Below are positions 14,267 to 20,148 of a stretch of DNA of 20,148 bases, piece after piece; position 1 is the first letter of the stretch; each line of letters begins with the position of its first letter. Source of the DNA: Bacteroidota bacterium. GTDB taxonomy: Bacteria > Bacteroidota > Bacteroidia > Bacteroidales > UBA1556. Where the stretch lies: positions 1-20,148 of the forward strand of contig QNXT01000209.1 of the NCBI GenBank assembly GCA_003973505.1. The letters run 5' to 3'. The translations under genes were made by a program, and so were the position numbers. Under the pieces are notes generated by a model. The model had not been told where the DNA came from and did not search any database. It saw only the letters and a program-made list of their open reading frames with translations.

Positions 14267-15778
14267 ATGAAGATTTTAGATATTGAAAAAATACGAGAAG
14301 CCGACCGTTTTACCATAGAAAACGAACCCATATCGTCCATTGATTTGATGGAACGTGCGGGAAAGAATTGCACAAAGTGGATTCGTAAAAAACTCAATAA
14401 AGAGCAAGATATATTCATCTTTGTGGGGCCGGGAAATAATGGAGGCGATGGATTAGTAATTGCAAGGCTTTTAGCCGAAAAGAAATATAAGGTTACCGTA
14501 GTTATGCTTCTATTTACAGAGCATTTCTCTGATGACTTTACTATAAATTTGAATCGATTGGAAGAGCAAAATATTGCTCAAATAGTCAAAGTTCGAAGTA
14601 AAGAAGACATTCCTAAGATTGATAAGGGCAGTTTAATTATTGATGCAATTTTTGGGTCAGGATTAAACCGTGCAGTAAGTGGTTTTGTTGCCGACGCTAT
14701 TCAATCTATCAATGAAAATGATGTAATTGTTGTTTCCATTGATATCCCAAGTGGTCTTTTTGCTGATGAATTTATTGATAGCAGAAAAAACACCATGGTT
14801 CACGCCGACTATACATTGAGCCTTCAGTTTCCCAAGTATAGTTTTATGTTTTCAGAAAACGAATTCATTATTGGCGAATTGGACATTATTGATATAGGAT
14901 TGCACCCTCAGTATATTAACACGGTAAAAGAAAAAGCCCTTTTGATTGATTTATCAGAAGCCGCTCCTCTCCTACGCCCAAGGTCAAAATTCTCACATAA
15001 AGGAACCTATGGTCATGCCTTACTTATTGCCGGTAGTTATGGTAAAATGGGTGCGGCTGTTTTAGCATCAAAAGCCAGTTTAAGAAGTGGCTTAGGGCTT
15101 TTAACGACGCATATACCAAAATCAGGAGTGAATATATTACAAACTGCCACTCCTGAAACTATGTTAAGTATTGACCCCAATGAATTTTCGTTTAGTAAAC
15201 TGCCAAATTTATCTAATTTCAGTTGCGTTGGTATTGGTCCTGGATTAGGTAAAGACCCACAAAGTGGCAATGCCTTAAAACTTTTAATTCAGGAAATGCA
15301 ATCACCAATGCTCTTAGATGCTGATGCATTGAATATTCTGAGTGAAAATAAAACATGGCTCAGTTTTCTTCCTAAAAATAGTATTCTCACTCCCCATCCT
15401 AAAGAATTTGAACGTCTTGCTGGAAAATCAAGTAATAGTGCTGAAAAACTGGAAAAACAAAAGGAATTTGCGATTAAGCATCAAGTAATCGTAGTGCTTA
15501 AAGGTGCCCATACAAGCATTGCAACACCTGATGGAAAACTCTTTTTCAATTCAACAGGCAATCCAGGAATGGCAACTGCAGGAAGTGGAGATGTGCTCAC
15601 AGGAATTATTCTTGCTTTACTATCACAGAATTATCCTCCCATTGAAGCAGCTATTTTAGGAGTTTATATTCATGGACTTGCAGGTGATATTGCCGCCAAG
15701 AAAAAAGGATTTGAAGCGATGATAGCTAGTGATATTGTGAAATATTTAGGAAAAGCTTTCGGAAAATTGAAAATATAG
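14267..15778 (+). CDS. nnrD: Bifunctional NAD(P)H-hydrate epimerase / ADP-dependent dehydratase
   Basis: A metabolite-repair enzyme of 503 residues. The N-terminal YjeF_N domain epimerises R- and S-NAD(P)HX, and the C-terminal ribokinase-like domain dehydrates S-NAD(P)HX back to NAD(P)H using ADP. N-domain: DLMERAG (26-32), GPGNNGGDG (54-62), DAIFGSGL (126-133) and SIDIPSG. C-domain: GSYGKMGAA (256-264), GPGLGKD, LDADALN (350-356), LTPHPKEF and GSGDVLTG (439-446, D442 catalytic). The ATG at 14267 is preferred to the TTG at 14246, since MKILDIEKIREAD matches the family N-terminus. Both activities look intact. Confidence 0.97.
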   Translation: MKILDIEKIREADRFTIENEPISSIDLMERAGKNCTKWIRKKLNKEQDIFIFVGPGNNGGDGLVIARLLAEKKYKVTVVMLLFTEHFSDDFTINLNRLEEQNIAQIVKVRSKEDIPKIDKGSLIIDAIFGSGLNRAVSGFVADAIQSINENDVIVVSIDIPSGLFADEFIDSRKNTMVHADYTLSLQFPKYSFMFSENEFIIGELDIIDIGLHPQYINTVKEKALLIDLSEAAPLLRPRSKFSHKGTYGHALLIAGSYGKMGAAVLASKASLRSGLGLLTTHIPKSGVNILQTATPETMLSIDPNEFSFSKLPNLSNFSCVGIGPGLGKDPQSGNALKLLIQEMQSPMLLDADALNILSENKTWLSFLPKNSILTPHPKEFERLAGKSSNSAEKLEKQKEFAIKHQVIVVLKGAHTSIATPDGKLFFNSTGNPGMATAGSGDVLTGIILALLSQNYPPIEAAILGVYIHGLAGDIAAKKKGFEAMIASDIVKYLGKAFGKLKI

Positions 15779-15797
15779 CTCATCCTATTTTTTGTAC

Positions 15798-15805
15798 TAT
15801 CTTTG
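15798..15805 (+). promoter_or_regulatory. Probable promoter of the thioredoxin gene, -7 TATCTTTG
   Basis: An exact TAnnTTTG match lies 20 bp after the nnrD stop and 48 bp before the ATG at 15854. It overlaps the in-frame TTG at 15803, which argues against that codon as the start. Confidence 0.55.
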
Positions 15806-15853
15806 CCGCTTGAAAAAAAACTATTAGTATATAACATAAAATACACAATAACA

Positions 15854-16189
15854 ATGAATAGCGAGATACAAAACTTAGAAAGCTTACAAAATATAATTGC
15901 GGAAAAACCTGCTGTTTTAGCCTATTTTTATAATGATAATTGTGCACCTTGCTTAAGTCTTCGACCTAAAGTAATTGATATGGTGAATGAACATTTCCCT
16001 AAATTGGAACTTCATTTTATCAATTCTGAAAAGAAAGAAATTCCTGCAAATTATGGTGTTTATGACAATCCTACCTTATTGGTATTTTTCGACCGTAAAG
16101 AGTATATCCGAGTAAGTAAATATGTTTCAACACATCAACTAGCCGAGCAAATTCAGCGTTATTACGACATGATTTTTGAAGAAGTGTAG
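15854..16189 (+). CDS. Thioredoxin family protein (CAPC active site)
   Basis: A 111-residue single-domain thioredoxin-fold protein without a signal peptide, so cytoplasmic. The redox motif is C30-A-P-C33 within YNDNCAPCLSLRP, and the cis-proline is P73 in DNPTLL. It lacks the WCGPC of housekeeping thioredoxin, so redox potential and partners probably differ. Candidates are a thiol peroxidase-like helper or general disulfide reductase. The start at 15854 is placed downstream of the -7 element. It lies between nnrD and the acyl-CoA ligase gene, each with its own promoter-like element, so there is no strong functional link. Confidence 0.9.
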   Translation: MNSEIQNLESLQNIIAEKPAVLAYFYNDNCAPCLSLRPKVIDMVNEHFPKLELHFINSEKKEIPANYGVYDNPTLLVFFDRKEYIRVSKYVSTHQLAEQIQRYYDMIFEEV

Positions 16190-16285
16190 AGCCTCGCATC
16201 TGCTGCTTCTATTTTAGGAAAAGTTAAATAATTCTAAATCAGAATCAAAATCCCTGCAAGTATCTTCAGTCCTATTCATATTTAG

Positions 16286-16293
16286 TATATTTG
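16286..16293 (+). promoter_or_regulatory. Probable promoter of the acyl-CoA ligase gene, -7 TATATTTG
   Basis: An exact TAnnTTTG match lies 31 bp before the ATG at 16325. The -33 region is not recognisable. The rest of the 16190-16324 gap shows nothing. Confidence 0.55.
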
Positions 16294-16324
16294 CAGTAAT
16301 AAATAGTAACTAATTACTCAAATT

Positions 16325-18055
16325 ATGTACACATTAAAGGATATTGACAACTTAAGCTTAATCAGTTTTCTTGAAAATTCAGTAAAGAAATTCCCTGATT
16401 TACCTGCTGTAGGATTTGTCGGCGAAGAGCCTATAAAATATAAAGACTTTGGTAATACTGTAAATCGCCTTGCTTTTCATCTTCAAGCACATGGTGTAAA
16501 GAAAGATGATAAAATAGCAATTTGGAGTGAAAATTCACCCAATTGGTTAATTACCTATTTTGCTATTTTAAAATTAGGTGCAGTTGCTGTACCTATATTG
16601 CCCGATTTTTCCAGTGCTGCCATCGATAATATTTTAAAGCATTCTGAAGCCAAAGGTCTTTTTGTTTCGAAATCTTTATACCGTAAGCTCTATAAAGAAA
16701 GTACTCAAAAAATAGAGATTTTGGTATTATTAGATGATTTTACCATTCATGTAAATAAAGAGGGGGAAGAAAAAAAGGCAGATTTTGAGAAGTTTTGCGA
16801 TCTTAATAAAGAAGACCTTAATAAATTGAGCACTCCTGAAATTAAACCTGAGGATTTAGCTTCTATAATTTACACATCAGGAACTACAGGAACATCTAAA
16901 GGAGTAATGCTTACGCATCGCAACCTTGTTTCAAACACCATACAAGGTTATTATACTTTCCCAATCGATGAGAAGGCTCGTTTCTTATCTATTTTACCTA
17001 TGTCGCATACATTGGAGTTTACTTTAGGAAATTTATTTCCAATAATGTGTGGAGCATCCACTCGATATATTAAAAAACCACCAACAGCAGCCGTTTTAAT
17101 GCCTGCATTGAAAGAGGTGAAACCAACAATTATGTTGACTGTACCAATGATTATTGAGAAGATTTATAAATCAAAGGTGCGCCCCTCGTTAACAAAAAAT
17201 GGGTTCTTAAAAATGCTTTATGGTTTTGCTCCAACGCGGAAGTTGCTTCATAAAGCTGCTGGAAAACAAATATATTCAACTTTTGGTGGACACTTACAAT
17301 TTTTCGGTATTGGAGGTGCAAAACTAGATAAAGATGTTGAACGCTTTCTAAAAGAAGCGAACTTCCCCTACGCAATTGGTTATGGCCTTACCGAAACATC
17401 CCCTCTAGCTGCAGGTACTACTCCTGGTAAACCAAAACTTGGTTCAACGGGTCCTGCCATTACCGGAGTTACCATAAAAATCATCAATCCTGATAAAGAT
17501 GGTGAGGGTGAGATTGTAATTTATGGTCCTAATGTGATGAAAGGTTATTATAAAGCTGACGACTTGAATAAAGAGGTATTTACTGAAGACGGCGGCTTTA
17601 AAACTGGCGATACAGGAATACTTGATGAAGATGGTTTCCTATTTATTAAAGGACGTATAAAAAATATGATTTTGGGACCTAGTGGTGAGAATATTTTCCC
17701 AGAAGAAATTGAAGCAGCCATAAATAAAAGCGAATGGGTGCTCGAATCATTGGTTTATGAGTTAAAAGGTAAGATTGTTGCCCGGGTTGAAATCAATCAG
17801 GAAGAACTCAATAAACATATGAAGAAATTCCGCGGCAGAAAGGAAGAAATGGAGAAAGAAGTAAACGCTATTTTGGAAAATATTAAAAAATCCGTTAATG
17901 AAGAAGTGAATCGTTTTTCTCGATTAAATGGAATCTTTCAACAAAAAGAGCCTTTTATAAAAACACCCACAAAAAAGATAAAACGCTTTTTATATCAAGA
18001 TAAAGAACCTGATGAAAATCCTGTGGACACTTCGCAGGATGACGACAAAAAATAG
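16325..18055 (+). CDS. Long-chain fatty-acid--CoA ligase (AMP-forming)
   Basis: A 576-residue member of the ANL adenylating superfamily. It activates a carboxylate, probably a long-chain fatty acid, as acyl-AMP and then acyl-CoA. Motifs in order are: the P-loop YTSGTTGTSKG (183-193), PMSHTLE (225-231), FGIGGAKLD (327-335), YGLTETSP (353-360), TGDTG (427-431) and the hinge region GRIKNMI (443-449). A C-terminal PTKKIKRFL carries the expected catalytic Lys. The C-terminal domain is modified relative to FadD by a Lys/Glu-rich helix (about 500-535). The tail is acidic and disordered. The exact acyl substrate cannot be read from sequence. It ends against a strong bidirectional terminator. Confidence 0.93.
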   Translation: MYTLKDIDNLSLISFLENSVKKFPDLPAVGFVGEEPIKYKDFGNTVNRLAFHLQAHGVKKDDKIAIWSENSPNWLITYFAILKLGAVAVPILPDFSSAAIDNILKHSEAKGLFVSKSLYRKLYKESTQKIEILVLLDDFTIHVNKEGEEKKADFEKFCDLNKEDLNKLSTPEIKPEDLASIIYTSGTTGTSKGVMLTHRNLVSNTIQGYYTFPIDEKARFLSILPMSHTLEFTLGNLFPIMCGASTRYIKKPPTAAVLMPALKEVKPTIMLTVPMIIEKIYKSKVRPSLTKNGFLKMLYGFAPTRKLLHKAAGKQIYSTFGGHLQFFGIGGAKLDKDVERFLKEANFPYAIGYGLTETSPLAAGTTPGKPKLGSTGPAITGVTIKIINPDKDGEGEIVIYGPNVMKGYYKADDLNKEVFTEDGGFKTGDTGILDEDGFLFIKGRIKNMILGPSGENIFPEEIEAAINKSEWVLESLVYELKGKIVARVEINQEELNKHMKKFRGRKEEMEKEVNAILENIKKSVNEEVNRFSRLNGIFQQKEPFIKTPTKKIKRFLYQDKEPDENPVDTSQDDDKK

Positions 18056-18057
18056 TA

Positions 18058-18102
18058 AGCATAAAAAAAACTCGAGTCATTTGGCTCGAGTTTTTTTATG
18101 CT
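18058..18102. terminator. Bidirectional rho-independent terminator
   Basis: A near-perfect inverted repeat has left arm AGCAT + A8 + CTCGAG and right arm CTCGAG + T7 + ATGCT around an 8-nt loop. It carries a T-run on either strand and lies between the convergent acyl-CoA ligase and lolA genes, 3 and 18 bp from their stops. Confidence 0.92.
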
Positions 18103-18119
18103 TTAATATTTTGTTCTTC

Positions 18120-18767
18120 TTATCGTAAATCCACCACATCAGCATCTGGATAATCTTTTGTATTCATAGTAAAGAAATTGGCTGTTGTAGCTACATCATT
18201 CGAAAATTTATCTATACTATAAGTATAAGTTACATTATCTTTTCCAAAAACAGTACCACTAACAATTTGCAAAGCTTTTTTATCAATTTTCAATCGAATT
18301 TTATAAAAAGATTTACCTTTTTTAGGGTATAAATCAATGATATAAAATTCTTCACCATCTTCTTTCTTAGTCTTAATTAGCTTCGAACGATAACTCTCAT
18401 CATAGGATGTAAGTAGTTTTCCTGGGTTAAATGCATCAGCATCTTTACTTACATTACTAATCTGTATTTCTTCAGCATCAGGATCATATGACCAAACCGT
18501 TGAACCATCACTGATAATGGTACGCCCCATAAACTCTAATCGATATTTATCACCCTCCAAAGTAACAGAACCTTTCAAACTTTCATCAATGTTATGCGCT
18601 TTATCCTCCATACGGTAGGTAAAGTCAAATTTCATGTTTTTGTAATTCTTTGCTTTTGCACTTACATCATTCAATATTTTACGTGCTTTAGCATCGTCCA
18701 CTTGAGCGCTACTGATACTTATAAACCCAAATATGATGGCCATGCTCATTATCATTATTTTCTTCAT
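18120..18767 (-). CDS. lolA: Outer-membrane lipoprotein carrier protein LolA-like
   Basis: A 215-residue periplasmic protein that would ferry lipoproteins from the LolCDE exporter to the outer membrane. A signal peptide ends at SSA|Q (about residue 21). The mature part has the LolA beta-barrel pattern: AKAKNYKNMKFDFTYRM, GSVTLEGDKYRLEFMGRTIISDGSTVWSYDP (about 66-96) and YPKKGKSFYKIRLKID (147-162). It starts 12 bp after the ftsK stop, so it is cotranscribed. The ftsK-lolA order is common in Bacteroidota. No LolB is expected in this phylum. Assignment is by pattern and context. Confidence 0.9.
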   Translation of the reverse strand: MKKIMIMSMAIIFGFISISSAQVDDAKARKILNDVSAKAKNYKNMKFDFTYRMEDKAHNIDESLKGSVTLEGDKYRLEFMGRTIISDGSTVWSYDPDAEEIQISNVSKDADAFNPGKLLTSYDESYRSKLIKTKKEDGEEFYIIDLYPKKGKSFYKIRLKIDKKALQIVSGTVFGKDNVTYTYSIDKFSNDVATTANFFTMNTKDYPDADVVDLR

Positions 18768-18779
18768 ATTATCTAATTT

Positions 18780-20148
18780 TTATTTTGGATTGTTTAACTC
18801 TTCCAAAAACTGTTCCAAATAAACCATATCTTTAATCAAAACCTCACGTGCCTTACTTCCTTCAAATTGCCCAACGATACCAGCGGCCTCCAATTGATCA
18901 ATAATTCGTCCGGCACGATTATAACCTAGCTTCAGTTTTCGTTGAATCATGGAAGTAGAACCCGATTGATTTTGAACAATGATACGAGCTGCTTCTTCAA
19001 AAAGTGCATCACGATCACCTAAATCTACATCCGACTTTCCTCCATCATCATCACCAATAAATTCTGGCAGGTTGAATGCAGATGCATAGCCTTGTTGTTC
19101 TCCAATATAATCAACGATTTGTTCAACCTCAGGAGTATCAACAAAAGCACATTGCAAACGTATCATTTCACTACCTGTGGACATCAACATATCACCACGC
19201 CCAATTAATTGGTCGGCACCACCCGTATCTAAAATTGTCCTTGAATCAATTTTGGAAGTTACACGGAAAGCAATTCGAGCTGGGAAGTTCGCTTTAATTA
19301 ATCCAGTAATTACATTCACCGAAGGTCGCTGAGTCGCAATGACCAAGTGAATACCAATTGCACGAGCCAACTGAGCCAAACGAGCAATAGGTGCTTCCAC
19401 TTCTTTTCCAGCAGTCATAATCAAATCGGCAAACTCATCTACAATTACTACTATATAAGGTAAAAACCGATGACCGTTTTGCGGATTCAATTTACGTGCA
19501 ATAAACTTAGCATTGTATTCCTTCAAATTTCGTGCATGAGCCATCTTTAATAAATCATATCGCTCATCCATTTCAATACAAAGCGAATTTAATGTGTTAA
19601 CCACCTCTTTCACATCCGTAATAATGGCATCCGATTTATCAGGTAATTTTGCCAAATAATGTCGCTCAATTTTCGAAAATAACGAAAGCTCCACCTTCTT
19701 GGGATCCACCATCACAAATTTCAATTGTGCTGGGTGTTTCTTATATAATAAGGAAGTAATAATCGCATTTAAACCCACCGATTTACCCTGACCTGTAGCA
19801 CCTGCCATCAGTAAGTGTGGCAATTTAGCCAAATCAAATACATAAGTTTGGTTTGAAATGGTTTTACCAATTCCTACGGGCAAATCAAATTTTGAATTCT
19901 GAAATTTCTCCGAAGTAAGAATTGTTTTCATGGAAACAATCTCAGGATGTAGATTTGGTACTTCTATACCAATGGTTCCACGACCTGGAATGGGAGCTAT
20001 AATACGAATACCCATCGCAGCTAAACTCAAAGCAATATCATCTTCAAGGTTCTTGATTTTTGAAATACGCACTCCTGCCGCTGGGATAATTTCATAAAGA
20101 GTAACCGTGGGACCAATAGTCGCTTTAATGCTCTTAATCTTTATGGAG
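18780..20148 (-). CDS. ftsK: DNA translocase FtsK, C-terminal part (N-terminus outside window)
   Basis: A septum-associated motor that pumps DNA and aligns dif sites for XerCD at division. The frame stays open to the window edge; about 455 C-terminal residues are visible. The segment GPTVTLYEIIPAAGVRISKI lies upstream of the GTG at 20072, showing that this GTG is not the start. Motor domain: Walker A GATGQGKS, Walker B VVIVDEFADL, then ATQRPSVNVITGLIKAN and DTGGADQLIGRGDML. The C-terminal gamma winged-helix (about the last 70 residues) contains QNQSGSTSMIQRKLKLGYNRA for reading polar DNA motifs. The missing 5' part should encode the membrane helices and linker. Confidence 0.98.
   Translation of the reverse strand, partial: SIKIKSIKATIGPTVTLYEIIPAAGVRISKIKNLEDDIALSLAAMGIRIIAPIPGRGTIGIEVPNLHPEIVSMKTILTSEKFQNSKFDLPVGIGKTISNQTYVFDLAKLPHLLMAGATGQGKSVGLNAIITSLLYKKHPAQLKFVMVDPKKVELSLFSKIERHYLAKLPDKSDAIITDVKEVVNTLNSLCIEMDERYDLLKMAHARNLKEYNAKFIARKLNPQNGHRFLPYIVVIVDEFADLIMTAGKEVEAPIARLAQLARAIGIHLVIATQRPSVNVITGLIKANFPARIAFRVTSKIDSRTILDTGGADQLIGRGDMLMSTGSEMIRLQCAFVDTPEVEQIVDYIGEQQGYASAFNLPEFIGDDDGGKSDVDLGDRDALFEEAARIIVQNQSGSTSMIQRKLKLGYNRAGRIIDQLEAAGIVGQFEGSKAREVLIKDMVYLEQFLEELNNPK

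Overview
The window is an AT-rich stretch of chromosome from a member of the Bacteroidota. It is most plausibly from the Bacteroidales/Marinilabiliales side, but the order is a guess. The evidence is a type IX secretion C-terminal sorting domain, repeated -7 elements of the form TAnnTTTG, almost no Shine-Dalgarno sequences, a ribosomal protein S16 with a long Ala/Glu/Lys tail, and the ftsK-lolA gene pair. Almost everything is core or housekeeping. I found no integrase, transposase, phage gene, toxin-antitoxin pair, restriction system or CRISPR array, and no broken reading frame.

Layout. Positions 2-1483 hold the 3' part of mutL (+). A short repeat-rich gap leads into a tight cluster of an intact rhomboid protease, a divergent rhomboid-like protein and a membrane-anchored endonuclease/exonuclease/phosphatase-family protein (1614-4248). 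After a gap with a 13-bp inverted repeat and a promoter come uvrB, a TatD-family hydrolase that overlaps it by one base, and tcdA (4391-7830). A double hairpin separates these from the convergent yedI/DUF808 gene (8003-8875, -). A solitary tRNA-Arg(ACG) with its own promoter and terminator follows. Next is a minus-strand pair: a secreted beta-lactamase-like serine hydrolase and a small DUF5011-type lipoprotein. This pair diverges from a T9SS-exported protein (11488-12864, +). The plus-strand gene rpsP has its own promoter and terminator. A minus-strand degenerate RsbW-like ATPase then diverges from nnrE-nnrD, a small thioredoxin and a long-chain acyl-CoA ligase. A bidirectional terminator ends that series against lolA and the C-terminal part of ftsK (-), which runs off the right edge.

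Functional themes are DNA repair (MutL, UvrB, possibly TatD), tRNA modification and translation (TcdA, tRNA-Arg, S16), metabolite repair (NnrE/NnrD), lipid activation (acyl-CoA ligase), chromosome segregation (FtsK), lipoprotein trafficking (LolA), and envelope or secreted proteins.

No wholly new system stands out. The points most worth a second look are: a 6 x 7-bp repeat ending exactly at the rhomboid start codon; two 14-bp-stem hairpins with complementary loops between tcdA and yedI; the inverted repeat and palindrome at the uvrB promoter; the second rhomboid with altered active-site glycines; and the RsbW-like protein that has lost its ATP-site consensus.
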